A stretch of 47,157 nucleotides of DNA from Alphaproteobacteria bacterium. GTDB taxonomy: Bacteria; Pseudomonadota; Alphaproteobacteria; Caulobacterales; Caulobacteraceae. The stretch covers positions 1 to 47,157 of the forward strand of contig JAHKAM010000023.1 of assembly GCA_018826515.1 (NCBI GenBank). Reading direction: 5' to 3'. A program made the position numbers and the translations under genes. Below, piece by piece: positions 8,176 through 16,981 of the stretch. Under the pieces are notes generated by a model. The model was not told the origin of the DNA. It searched no databases and worked only from the letters and a program-made list of their open reading frames with translations. The stretch's first letter is position 1; the number at the start of each line of letters is the position of its first letter.

Positions 8176-11100
8176 TTAGAAGGGGCGGTAGTTCAGGCCG
8201 ATGAAGAACCGCGTCCCGTACGGGTCGAAGTTCGGCGTCGTGGCCGTGCCGAGATAGGCCGCCGGTTCGATGTCGAAGGCGTTCACGACACCGAACCGAA
8301 CGGACAGATTGTCCGCCGCATTCCAGCGGACCGTGAAGTCGTGCCGGGCAAAATCGCCGGTGTCGTAGGTGTCGTACGGCCGGGCGTCCGCATTGTTGGC
8401 GGCGACCAGATCCCGAAGGCGAAGGTTGGCGTTGTGTTGCGCCGCCTGCCAGTCGACGGACCAGTTGACGCTCCAGACATCGTTGGGCGACCAGGTCAGC
8501 GACGAGGTCAGACGGACCCTCGGGAAGAAGACGTTCGAGGCGTTTTCCACGAAGTTGGCGGCGTTCGCCGAGTCGAGGAACTGCTTCTGCTCCAGTAGCC
8601 AGAGGCCGCCGACCCGGTAGTCGAACCGACCGAGGTTGAGCCCGAACACTTCTTCCATGTCCACGGAGTAGGTAGCCGAGAAGTCCAGACCCCGGGTCTG
8701 CAGGGAGGCGAAGTTCGTCGATCCCTGGATGAAGGCTCCGGTCGGATGGCCCGCAACGTTGCCGAAACCGAACGGAATGGCCGGGTTCAGTCGCACCAGG
8801 GTCGCGCAGGCATTGGCGTTCAGCGTCGGACCGCTGACGCAGTTGTTGCTGAGTTGCTGCGCCGAAACCGCCGCGATCACGTCATTGATCTGGATCTCGT
8901 AGTAATCGAACACGATCGACAGATTGGGGATGAAGCGCGGCTGCAGCACCGTGGAGAAAGTGAAGCTCTCTGACGTTTCTGGACTAAGCAGCGGATTGCC
9001 GCCAGTCACCCCAGCAATCCCGCTGGTATAGGTCGGATTGAAGTCGTCGGTGTTGGTCGACGTCGCGCCGGCGAAGTCGAAGGTGAAGCCCTGGGCCGCG
9101 GCGAGCGCCGTGCAGTTGGCGATCCGGTTGGCCCGGATGGTCGCCGACTGGCCGGCGATAACCAGTGTGGCGCACGGATCCACGAAACCGTTGGCGAACG
9201 TCTGGGTATTCGGCCGGAAATTCTCGGTCAGGTTCGGCGCCCGGAACGAGGTGTTGAAGCTGCTCTTGAAGGCGATGTCGCGAATGGGGCGATAGACCAG
9301 GTTGACGCCATAGACCTCACCCTCGCCCGCCGTCGTATAGTCGAAATACCGGTACGATCCGCTGAGTTCTGCGTATTCGCCGAGCCAGGTGTCACGGAAC
9401 AGCGGGATCGACAGTTCGGCGAAGACCTCCTCGGACTCATATTCGGCGAAGGCGAAGTCCGCGCCGGTGTTAAGGAACAGCGACCGGTTGCCGGTTCCGG
9501 TGCTTCGACCGATGCCCTCGGTCGATTCGTGCCGATACTCGCCGCCGATGGCGACGCCGATCGGACCGGCGCCGAAGAAGTCCCACAGCTGACCGGAGAC
9601 CGCGGCCACCGCCTGCTCCTGCTGATTGACATGGGAGACGGTGATCGAGGCGTCGATATAGTCGAGCGCCGCCTGGCTCTGGTTGCCCGCGCCGAAAATG
9701 TTCAACGGCACGCACGCGGCCAGGGCCGCGCTGCCTTCTGCCGTGTCGGTCAGGAGTCCGCCGCGGAAACTGTCTGCGGGGGCGCCGCCGCTGGCCTGAA
9801 TGAAGCGGGAGCGGCAGACGATTTCGCCTGGGCGACCGTTCACAATGCCGGCGACATCAACGTAGGCGTCCGCGGCCAGGTTGAAGCGCTGGTTGTCCGT
9901 CCCGCGCTCGATATTGCGATTACGCGCCTCACCCGCAGTATAGCCGAGGTCCCAGGCAATATTGCTGATGAACCCAAGCTGGTCGATGTCGCCGTTCAGC
10001 GAGATGACGTAGCGCTCGATCTCACGATGGTTGTCCTGGGTGCGTTGCGGACCGAACATCGAGTGACGGGCCCAGGCCCGCGCGACCGGCGCCAGAGGCG
10101 TGCCGGGCGTATTGGCGTTGGTGGTGTAGTTGGTGATCGTGTTCGTGGCGATCGCCGCTCGCACATTTGCCGGAAGGAAGGCCGTGTCCGAATATCGCAG
10201 GCCAAACGAGTTGGTCGCGGTCGCCGTGCTGACCTGGTTGGCAGCGTACTGGGCGTCATCCAGGAAGAAATCATAGAAGGTCGGCTGGCTGACATCGAAG
10301 GTGTCTTCTTCGATCAGCTTGTACTCCGCGCGAAGCATCATATTGTCGCGGACCGCGAAATTGGCGCCGACCTGGTATCGGGCCGAGTTGGACTGCGGAA
10401 CCCTCGACTCCTGACCGAAAAGGGCCACCGGATCGCCGTCGCCGCCGATGTTGAGCGTGCGGTTGGCGCCCGTATTGCCGAGACGTTGCCCGAAATTGGC
10501 GAGGCGCGCCGTCGTTCCCTCATAGACATAGGTCCGGGTCGGGTCGAGGGAATAGCAGTTGCCGCTCGTGTTGATCACGGTGCCGGTCGTGACGCAGTTG
10601 GTCAGAGGCACATCGGGGTCGTTCAGCGGGCTGGGCTGTTGCGAGTTGGCCAGCGTGGTCTGGCCCCAGCGCGGCCGGCTCAGCGACCGCACGCCGCCGC
10701 CGATCACCATGCTGTCCAGGTTGCCGTCGTTGCGGGCGCTGGTCGGGTCGGCGTCGAGATTCACGAATCCCCTGCCATCTCTCATCCAGTCGATATCCAT
10801 CGACCCGACCTCGTCGATGTCCTCGATCTCGGCGAAGCCGTAGAGATTCAGGCGGTCGTCGAACAGATTCACGCCGGCCAGCGCCGAAATACGTTTGTTG
10901 GCCTGACCTTCCTGGTTGATCATGCCGTAGTTGGCGTCGATCTCGAGGCCTTCGAAATCCTTGCGCAGGATGAAGTTCAGCACGCCCGAGACGGCGTCGG
11001 CGCCGTAGACCGACGAGGCGCCGCCGGTGACGATTTCGATGTTCTCGACGAGAAGACGGGGAATGGCGTCGACGTCGACAGCCAGACTGCCCTCGGCGGC

Positions 11101-11508
11101 ACCGACATGGCGACGACCGTCAACCAGGGTCAGGGTCCGGCCGGTGCCCAGCGAGCGCAGGTTGGCGAAGGACAGACCGCCGTCGTTCAGGTTCGAACCG
11201 GTGGTGTCCGACGGGACCAGCGAGTTCGCCAGGGCCGGAATAGTCGCCAGATAGTCGATCATCGTCGACTGGCCCGTGGACAGCAGCTCTTCGCGGGTAA
11301 CCTGGATGAGCGGGGTCGGGGCGTTGGTCGGGTCACGACGGATGCGCGAACCGGTGACGACGACTTCGCCGATCTCGGTGGCTTCCTGGTCGGACTGACC
11401 CTGGACGTTGACGCCCGGGAGTTGTTCCTGGGCGACCGCAGGAGCCGCGACGGCCATCAGGCCGGCAAAGGTCGTCGTGCAGAGCAGGTATTTGCGCTTG
11501 GAAAACAT
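8176..11508 (-). CDS. Large TonB-dependent outer-membrane receptor
   Basis: 1110 aa. The signal peptide is MFSKRKYLLCTTTFAGLMAV, ending near AAPAVAQ. Then come a TonB-box-like EIGEVVVTGSRIRRD, a plug (STMIDYLATIPAL, TLVDGRRHVG, VENIEIVTGGASSVYGADAV, GVLNFILRKDFEGLE) and a long barrel with SSFNTSFRAPNLTENF and LLSPETSESFTFS, ending in Phe. It belongs to the same broad receptor class as the next gene but differs throughout, so this is not a recent duplication. An 18-bp palindrome lies about 100 bp upstream of the start. The pair may be co-regulated. Substrate unknown. Confidence 0.95.
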   Translation of the reverse strand: MFSKRKYLLCTTTFAGLMAVAAPAVAQEQLPGVNVQGQSDQEATEIGEVVVTGSRIRRDPTNAPTPLIQVTREELLSTGQSTMIDYLATIPALANSLVPSDTTGSNLNDGGLSFANLRSLGTGRTLTLVDGRRHVGAAEGSLAVDVDAIPRLLVENIEIVTGGASSVYGADAVSGVLNFILRKDFEGLEIDANYGMINQEGQANKRISALAGVNLFDDRLNLYGFAEIEDIDEVGSMDIDWMRDGRGFVNLDADPTSARNDGNLDSMVIGGGVRSLSRPRWGQTTLANSQQPSPLNDPDVPLTNCVTTGTVINTSGNCYSLDPTRTYVYEGTTARLANFGQRLGNTGANRTLNIGGDGDPVALFGQESRVPQSNSARYQVGANFAVRDNMMLRAEYKLIEEDTFDVSQPTFYDFFLDDAQYAANQVSTATATNSFGLRYSDTAFLPANVRAAIATNTITNYTTNANTPGTPLAPVARAWARHSMFGPQRTQDNHREIERYVISLNGDIDQLGFISNIAWDLGYTAGEARNRNIERGTDNQRFNLAADAYVDVAGIVNGRPGEIVCRSRFIQASGGAPADSFRGGLLTDTAEGSAALAACVPLNIFGAGNQSQAALDYIDASITVSHVNQQEQAVAAVSGQLWDFFGAGPIGVAIGGEYRHESTEGIGRSTGTGNRSLFLNTGADFAFAEYESEEVFAELSIPLFRDTWLGEYAELSGSYRYFDYTTAGEGEVYGVNLVYRPIRDIAFKSSFNTSFRAPNLTENFRPNTQTFANGFVDPCATLVIAGQSATIRANRIANCTALAAAQGFTFDFAGATSTNTDDFNPTYTSGIAGVTGGNPLLSPETSESFTFSTVLQPRFIPNLSIVFDYYEIQINDVIAAVSAQQLSNNCVSGPTLNANACATLVRLNPAIPFGFGNVAGHPTGAFIQGSTNFASLQTRGLDFSATYSVDMEEVFGLNLGRFDYRVGGLWLLEQKQFLDSANAANFVENASNVFFPRVRLTSSLTWSPNDVWSVNWSVDWQAAQHNANLRLRDLVAANNADARPYDTYDTGDFARHDFTVRWNAADNLSVRFGVVNAFDIEPAAYLGTATTPNFDPYGTRFFIGLNYRPF

Positions 11509-11821
11509 TGTGTCTGAGCCCCTTTAATGTCTCAACGCCACTATCACGGCGATAATACGCCACAGTGCTGCCTCAGACGTCGATCAGCAAAGTCTAAAAA
11601 CTAATCTGTTTGCAGTCGTGCAAACATCTATTACTTGCCCGTCGCATGGGATAACTTTGCAACAGCAATGATCCTTGATCGCACTAATTCTTCTGATGCA
11701 GCGTGCTGGCGTACATTGATTACACGGGCGCATCGCCGACCGGCCTGGCGGCGCGGGACCGCAAGTCGTGTTCCTGAAGGCACGGAGACGAAGCGCACCG
11801 GAAGTTCGGACAGCCCGTGCT
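11509..11821. other. Gene-free region upstream of the receptor genes
   Basis: About 310 bp, AT-richer than its surroundings near 11540-11720. It contains the leader of the receptor gene and one clear palindrome (listed separately). The part from about 11730 to 11821 is GC-rich and follows the stop of the convergently placed hydrolase region. No gene or RNA is recognised. Confidence 0.6.
11608..11625. promoter_or_regulatory. Candidate operator palindrome
   Basis: GTTTGCA-GTCG-TGCAAAC is a perfect 7+4+7 inverted repeat in AT-rich DNA, 100 bp upstream of the receptor ATG at 11508. The size and symmetry suit a dimeric repressor. Which regulator binds is unknown. Confidence 0.45.
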
Positions 11822-12625
11822 TCAGAGGGTCCCGCCCGTTGTGGTCGGGGCGTCGAGGTGGCCGATGCCGTCGTTCAGGAACTCCAGCGCGTGCCGGGAG
11901 ACTTCGTCCCACTGCCGCTGATTCATGATGTGTCCCGCGCCGCGAATGACCCGCATCCTGACGGAGACGCCGCGCTCCGTGAGGAACTGCCGCCACCGCT
12001 CGGTCCCCGGAGGACGGACATGCGTGTCGCGCTCCGCCCGGACCATCAGAACGGGGATCCGACGCGCGGGGGGCCGCGGAACATAAACATCCCATCCGCC
12101 CGCTATCGCGATCGCGGCCCCGGCGCGACCGCCGCCCAAGGCTCCGTCAGTGGCGATGAAGGACCCGAGCGAATAGCCGATCGACGCTGTTCGACGAGGT
12201 TCGATTCCCTGGGAAATCAGCCATTCCACGGCATCGATGCCGCAGTCGCGCCAGGCATTCATGATCGGTGCGGCCCGGATGGAATCGTCCGCCGCCGCAT
12301 CCAGATAGGTCGGCACCACCGCAACATAGCCCTGCCTCGCGAACGATTGCGCGAACCTCAGCTGGTTCGGCCCGATCGATCCCGACCCGTGCAGATAGAC
12401 GATGCCCGAACCGCGCGCATTGGCGACGGGACGGAACACCACCGCCCGTATGGGCTTGCCTCGGCTGGTGATTGTGATGAGCTCGGCGGTGAAGCCCGGC
12501 TCCTGCGCCACCCCGGCCCGCTCAGCGGGCCTGACGAGAAGGGCCGCCGCACCGAACGCAACCGCTCGCCTGTCCAGTCCTGTCGCATCGATGCGATCAG
12601 GCTCCAGGTCAGACCGGAGAGGCAT
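11822..12625 (-). CDS. Exported alpha/beta hydrolase, dienelactone-hydrolase-like
   Basis: 267 aa from the ATG at 12625, whose codon overlaps the end of the upstream regulator gene by 17 bp. The N-terminus LDRRAVAFGAAALLV looks like a twin-arginine or Sec signal. The fold shows GIVYLHGSGSIGPNQLRF (oxyanion region), the nucleophile elbow IGYSLGSF, the acidic residue in MVRAERDTHV, and the catalytic His in GAGHIMN. It is a likely carboxyl-ester or lactone hydrolase acting outside the cytoplasm. The overlap with an OmpR-type regulator gene suggests the two form a unit. Confidence 0.8.
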   Translation of the reverse strand: MPLRSDLEPDRIDATGLDRRAVAFGAAALLVRPAERAGVAQEPGFTAELITITSRGKPIRAVVFRPVANARGSGIVYLHGSGSIGPNQLRFAQSFARQGYVAVVPTYLDAAADDSIRAAPIMNAWRDCGIDAVEWLISQGIEPRRTASIGYSLGSFIATDGALGGGRAGAAIAIAGGWDVYVPRPPARRIPVLMVRAERDTHVRPPGTERWRQFLTERGVSVRMRVIRGAGHIMNQRQWDEVSRHALEFLNDGIGHLDAPTTTGGTL

Positions 12626-13382
12626 GGCTGCCCTCCAGAACATAGCCCCGCCCATGGACGGTGCGTAGCAGGTCCGACCCCGAGCGATCCTTGCCCAGCT
12701 TGCGCCGGAGCCGGCAGACGCTCGTGCGGAAATTCGCTTGGCACGACTCGAAATCAATGCCGAGCGCCGCGCTCACGACTCCCGCGTCAACAATGGTGCT
12801 TGGAGAGGTCAGAAACACTCTCAGCAGCGCGTACTCCGACGCCGCGAGCTGCATCGTATGGCCGGCGGGAGACCTGAGCACACGCGTCTCTTCATGCAGA
12901 CGCCAACCGGCAAAATCCAGGACGCGCGGCCTGACTTCAGCGGCGACGGGTCCGGCTCTTCGAAGCAGGGAACGGACGCGGGCCAATAGTTCGCGAGCAT
13001 TGAACGGGCGGGCGAGAACCTCGTCGGCGCCGACCTCGAGCGCGATGATCCGATCCATCGCATCCTCACAATCGGCAAGCATCACGATCGGAGCCTTGCC
13101 GCCCACCGCCAGCTCCCGGCACAGCCCCAGCCCGTCATAGACAGAAGGGTCGTTCAGGATGATCATGTCGACCGAGCGATCCTGAAGGACAGAGACCATC
13201 GCGGCGCGGTCACAGGCTTCCAGGACACGGTAGCCATGGCCTGCGAGGAAATCACCGAGTTCACCACGACTGCGGTCGTCACGGCCGATCACGAGGATCG
13301 CAACATCTGTTGATGCCGACGCCCGCACCGCGCTTTTTCCGGGAGATTCGTCGGCGCCCGATTCCACAACTGAATGCATCAT
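12609..13382 (-). CDS. OmpR-type transcription factor with degenerate receiver
   Basis: 257 aa from the ATG at 13382 (a TTG or ATG further upstream is possible). The N-terminal receiver fold is clear: VAILVIGRDD, VDMIILNDPS, APIVMLADCEDAMDRI, ADEVLARPFNARELLARV. Every phosphorylation residue is altered. The acidic pair after strand 1 is Gly-Arg, the acceptor position is Asn in ILND, the Thr/Ser is Ala, and the Lys of KPF is Arg. The C-terminal winged helix (LAASEYALLRVFL, CRLRRKLG, LLRTVHGRGYVLE) is intact. No histidine kinase is nearby. It is probably a phosphorylation-independent regulator. Confidence 0.85.
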   Translation of the reverse strand: MMHSVVESGADESPGKSAVRASASTDVAILVIGRDDRSRGELGDFLAGHGYRVLEACDRAAMVSVLQDRSVDMIILNDPSVYDGLGLCRELAVGGKAPIVMLADCEDAMDRIIALEVGADEVLARPFNARELLARVRSLLRRAGPVAAEVRPRVLDFAGWRLHEETRVLRSPAGHTMQLAASEYALLRVFLTSPSTIVDAGVVSAALGIDFESCQANFRTSVCRLRRKLGKDRSGSDLLRTVHGRGYVLEGSHASPV

Positions 13383-13624
13383 GCCAATAACCACCCAACA
13401 ATCCGCCTGTGAAAACAGGCACATCAACCTCCCATCTGTCGAGTCATTACCAACTCGCTACAAGCGCCACTTCGGCTGTCACGAAGGAGCCACTCAGGGC
13501 GGATTGCGAGGGGATGAGACCGACCTCAGTCGAGCGGGTTGGTCGCGGACGAGACCGTCGAAAGGTCCGTCAGGCGACGGATTTCACGACGAGCGCCATC
13601 CCGGCGACGGCGGTTCCGGAATGG

Positions 13625-14485
13625 CTAGGGCCGCTCGGAGATGCGCCGAAGCAACGCCTCGATTTCCCTTGCGACCAGCTCCGGACGCTCGCGATGCACC
13701 GCGTGACCGGACCGCTCGGCCCTGACGAAGCGATGATCGGAAAATGTCCGCGCAAACTCCCGTTGCGTCCGAAGCCAGAGGGCGAAGCCTTCAGCGCCCT
13801 GTTCTCCCGGCCAGACGCTGGTCGAGGTGATGACCGTCGCCGGCAACCTCTCGAGCGCGGCGGCTGACGGCGCCATCTCTTCACTTGCGTTCAGGCCCGC
13901 GCTCTCCTGAAGGATATGGGCAGGCCAGTTGGCGGGGGGTGGCGTTGCGCCTTCCGTGCTGCAAAACTGGACATCTTCGGCATCGCAGGCTTGGCGGAAG
14001 AGCGGAGGGCGAGAATCAACAAAGACCAGGCCAGCGACCTCACTGCGGTAGCTTTCGGCGAACTTCGCGATGTAGAGCCCGCCCAGGGAATGCCCGACCA
14101 GAACATAGGGCCCGGACGCGCCCACCACGGCCAACAGATCATGCAGCAGGCCGGCCGCGCTTCGGGAATCCCGGGCTCCGTCCGAACTGGGCAAAGGGGC
14201 GCTGCGACCATATCCGGGGCGGTCGTAGGCGATGTAGCCGATTGCCGGATCCAGACGCGCAATGACCGGCAGCCAAGACGCCATCCCGTCTCCGAGACCG
14301 GATTCAAACACCACGGTTGGCGATCGTCCCGCCCTCATCTCGAAGGCCACAGGCACGTCGCGCACGCGTGCAATACCGGCCTGTGTCGCCTGCATGGGCG
14401 TCGCGCAGCACGCCACCGCGCTGACAAGGAGGGCTCGCCGGGACATTCCCGGGCGCGGCGCGGTCACGGCAACAGGATCAGCCAT
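13625..14485 (-). CDS. Exported alpha/beta hydrolase
   Basis: 286 aa from the ATG at 14485, which lies 16 bp after the stop of the upstream dehalogenase-like gene. SRRALLVSAVACCA near the N-terminus is Tat-like. The core has FESGLGDGMASW, YDRPGYGRS, the nucleophile elbow GHSLGG with Ser133, and the catalytic His in RSGHAVHRERPE. Typical alpha/beta hydrolase fold. The substrate is unknown and could be the product of the preceding enzyme. Last gene of a three-gene run with tight spacing. Confidence 0.82.
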   Translation of the reverse strand: MADPVAVTAPRPGMSRRALLVSAVACCATPMQATQAGIARVRDVPVAFEMRAGRSPTVVFESGLGDGMASWLPVIARLDPAIGYIAYDRPGYGRSAPLPSSDGARDSRSAAGLLHDLLAVVGASGPYVLVGHSLGGLYIAKFAESYRSEVAGLVFVDSRPPLFRQACDAEDVQFCSTEGATPPPANWPAHILQESAGLNASEEMAPSAAALERLPATVITSTSVWPGEQGAEGFALWLRTQREFARTFSDHRFVRAERSGHAVHRERPELVAREIEALLRRISERP

Positions 14486-14501
14486 CAACGGTTCTTCGTC
14501 T

Positions 14502-15470
14502 TCATCCGAGATTCGCGTGCCAATCAGCCAGGTGTCGCCCGATCTCGTCGGGGCTTTCCTCGGGCAGGTAGTGCCGCCCCGGGACGACGCGCTCGGTGAC
14601 AGACGGCCAGGCCCGGCACACGGCCTCACGGCCGTTGCTGATCAGGGCTCCGGGGTCGCCGCGGATGAAGAGTTTCGGAACGTCACTCGCGGCCATGAAG
14701 CCGAGCCCGCCCGAGAACGCCGCATGCACGTCGGCCGGGTCGCCATTGATCGGAACCTGCCGCGGCCACTCCAGGGTCGGCCGGCGTCCCTCGCCCGCCT
14801 CGCGAAAGGGTCGACGATACTCGGCCTTGTCGGCTTCGCTCATGCCGGGGAACTGCCGAAGCAGCACGGTTTCGACGAACGCATTTCCCTCGAGGACCTC
14901 AAGCTCTGCTTCAGGTCCGCGGAACCGCGTGAAGAAATCGAGCGAGAACCGCGGCGTATTTGCGTCGTTCATCGAGACGACGAACGTCTCCATGAAGGCA
15001 ACAGCCCTCACCCGGGCCGAATGCCGCGCCGCCCAGTCGAACCCGAGGGGGCCGCCCCAGTCATGAAGGACGAGCGTGACGTAATTCCCCACCCCGATCC
15101 GGTCCAGAAACTCGTCCAGGCGGCGGCGGTGCTCGGCGAAGGTGTAGACGCCGGGACCCGGGTTCGGGAGTTTGTCCGAGTCTCCCATTCCGACGAGGTC
15201 CGGCGCGATGCAGCGACCACGACCCGAAACGTAGGGAATGATGTTCCGCCACAGATAGGACGAGGTCGGGTTGCCGTGCAGGAACACGATCGGCGCGCCG
15301 GAGCCCGCCTCGACATACGCCATCTGCACGCCGTCGCTCAGACGCACGAACTTCTTCGACCGTCGAATGTCTTCGCCCCGGGAAAGGTCAAGCCCGGTGC
15401 AACCAAGGGCGAGCGAGGCGCCGGCAGCGCCGAACCCGATCTGCCGGCGAGTGAATCTGGGCCGGGTCAT
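14502..15470 (-). CDS. Haloalkane dehalogenase-like hydrolase with Tat signal
   Basis: 322 aa from the ATG at 15470, which overlaps the previous stop as TGATG. A twin-arginine signal is present (FTRRQIGFGAAGASLALGC; the final LALGC could be a weak lipobox). The catalytic set matches HLD-II haloalkane dehalogenases: Asn67 in HGNPTSSYLWRNI, nucleophile Asp137 and Trp138 in LHDWGG, acid Glu161 in AFMETF, and His300 in GRHYLPEESPDEIG. These enzymes cleave carbon-halogen bonds. Epoxide hydrolase or another activity cannot be excluded. Export through Tat would place it in the periplasm, which is unusual for the best-known members. Confidence 0.85.
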   Translation of the reverse strand: MTRPRFTRRQIGFGAAGASLALGCTGLDLSRGEDIRRSKKFVRLSDGVQMAYVEAGSGAPIVFLHGNPTSSYLWRNIIPYVSGRGRCIAPDLVGMGDSDKLPNPGPGVYTFAEHRRRLDEFLDRIGVGNYVTLVLHDWGGPLGFDWAARHSARVRAVAFMETFVVSMNDANTPRFSLDFFTRFRGPEAELEVLEGNAFVETVLLRQFPGMSEADKAEYRRPFREAGEGRRPTLEWPRQVPINGDPADVHAAFSGGLGFMAASDVPKLFIRGDPGALISNGREAVCRAWPSVTERVVPGRHYLPEESPDEIGRHLADWHANLG

Positions 15471-16117
15471 CACGGCTGGGTCCGTCCGCCGCCGCGGCGG
15501 CGATAGAGGAACGCCCATTCGGTATTCCAGGTCTGCGCCGCCGCGTCATAGCGCTCGCCCCACTGGCGCACCGTATTCTCATCAATGCGGGAGAAGTTCA
15601 TGCGGCGCTGCTCCGCAGGTCGGCTGTCACCCAGACCCGATCCCAGGTTCTCCAGGCGAATAACGCCACCGTCGTCTTGCGCACCGGCGTACTGGGTGAT
15701 CACCCCCGTCGCGTCGACCCAGGTCTGCCGCCATTTTCCATTGGCGGCATCATAGGCGTTGATGGAGTGGCCATGGGCGTTGCGGAAGGGACGCCAGTTC
15801 TCGAGAATGACGCAGCCCTGATCGTGAAGTGTGATGACACTTTCCGCGACAATGACCGGCGACTGGCCCGGCGAAACGTCCCACTCCCCCAGCCAGAAAT
15901 CGAATTGCCGGCTCTCGGGGCTGGTGCAGCCCGCCGGACGCTGCGGCATGACCGCACCGCCCTGGATGATGGCGCGCGAACGCGCCACCTCCGCCTCAAG
16001 TGCATCGCGGGCCATCGCGTCCGGCGCGACGGGCTGTGCCGGGACGGCCTGGCCAGCACTGGCGGTCGGCGCCATGCATGCCATGAGCGCTGCGGCCGCG
16101 GATGCTACAAGTTTCAT
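15470..16117 (-). CDS. Exported protein of unknown function
   Basis: 215 aa from the ATG at 16117, chosen because GGAG lies 9 bases upstream and the protein then begins with a clean signal peptide (MKLVASAAAALMACMAPTASA). The mature part has FDFWLGEWDVSPGQ, a motif typical of small lipocalin-like secreted proteins of unknown role, then WRPFRNAHGHSINAYDA and WRQTWVDATG. Its stop overlaps the start of the dehalogenase-like gene, so the two are translationally coupled. It is the first gene of the three-gene run. Confidence 0.75.
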   Translation of the reverse strand: MKLVASAAAALMACMAPTASAGQAVPAQPVAPDAMARDALEAEVARSRAIIQGGAVMPQRPAGCTSPESRQFDFWLGEWDVSPGQSPVIVAESVITLHDQGCVILENWRPFRNAHGHSINAYDAANGKWRQTWVDATGVITQYAGAQDDGGVIRLENLGSGLGDSRPAEQRRMNFSRIDENTVRQWGERYDAAAQTWNTEWAFLYRRRGGGRTQP

Positions 16118-16438
16118 GATCTTCAACTCCAAAAATCAGCGAGGCACATAGGCCTGCAGTCCGGTCCTGAGCCGATCCGGCGCCAAACGCCCGGCGGGGT
16201 ATCGCTCGCGCGGGTCCGAGATCTGCTCCGTGCAAAAACCGGAGTCCGCAAAACCTGGTCCAGATGAACCTCGCTCAGAAAGCGTGGGCAATCGAGACGA
16301 CTGTTGGGGGCGACGCTCATCAGTCACCAGCTGTGTGACTTCGCCTAGGCGCGCGCAATCTGAATCAGTTGCGGTACTTGCACCTCTGCATCTGCACGCG
16401 AAAACATCCGTCAGTGCGACAACTGGGCAACATGGCTC
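16118..16438. other. Region without a convincing gene
   Basis: About 320 bp upstream of the exported-protein gene. A short minus-strand frame ends DPRERYPAGRLAPDRLRTGL and stops at 16136, but without a ribosome site or family match it is not called. The promoter of the three-gene run presumably lies here. Confidence 0.4.
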
Positions 16439-16981
16439 TCAATCGGCGCCAGCGCTTGGTGCCGCGGCCCGCGATAGTGAGGGGGAAGGACGCCGGATGA
16501 ACGCCGGATGAACCATGAGGCCGCCATCCACGTCTACTGTCGATGCTCCAGCGTGCGCGACGGCGACGATTTCAACGCCCGATTTCCAGCTTGCCGTCCT
16601 GTTGGCGTTCATGAAAATCGCCCGGGATGCTGGGCCAGATCCGGCCAACGATAGATCGCAGCAGGGCCCGGGAGGTGACGTCAGCCGTGATGCAGGCAAG
16701 AACAGCGCCTGCAAAAGGGTCTGGCCGAAGTTGCGAGAACGACCGTCTCGCAGGCCCAGCGGCAGAATGGGAAAGCTCCAGCTCAGATCGGTCCTGAGAT
16801 TCAAGCGCCAGTCATCGGTGACGAATCTGCGCATCAAGTCCGGCATTGCCGGAGCCACCAATGCGCCCATCGGTCGGTGGCTCTCGGTGCCCTCACGACG
16901 CGCCCACCGACAAGACCGCAAAGTACTGTCCATCCAGCAGATGAGATGAACGTCCAGCATGGTGACCCAGCCGATCGGCAT
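16439..16981 (-). CDS. Possible coupled hypothetical protein
   Basis: 180-aa frame whose ATG (16981) overlaps the stop of the HELHH peptidase gene as TGATG. This is the same coupling seen elsewhere in the island. Codon use is mixed. The product starts MPIGWVTMLDVHLICW and includes FVTDDWRLNLRTDLSWSFPI. No family is recognised and there is no clear domain. The overlapping start favours a real gene, while the weak codon pattern and poor end argue against it. Confidence 0.35.
   Translation of the reverse strand: MPIGWVTMLDVHLICWMDSTLRSCRWARREGTESHRPMGALVAPAMPDLMRRFVTDDWRLNLRTDLSWSFPILPLGLRDGRSRNFGQTLLQALFLPASRLTSPPGPCCDLSLAGSGPASRAIFMNANRTASWKSGVEIVAVAHAGASTVDVDGGLMVHPAFIRRPSPSLSRAAAPSAGAD

Noticed and set aside
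5055..11508. Recent tandem duplication of the two TonB-dependent receptors
   Set aside because: The two proteins share only the general receptor motifs and differ in length and sequence throughout, so they are distant paralogues or independently acquired.
9529..11517. 662-codon open frame antisense to the second receptor
   Set aside because: Repetitive Arg/Gly/Asp/Val composition typical of antisense frames; no domain.
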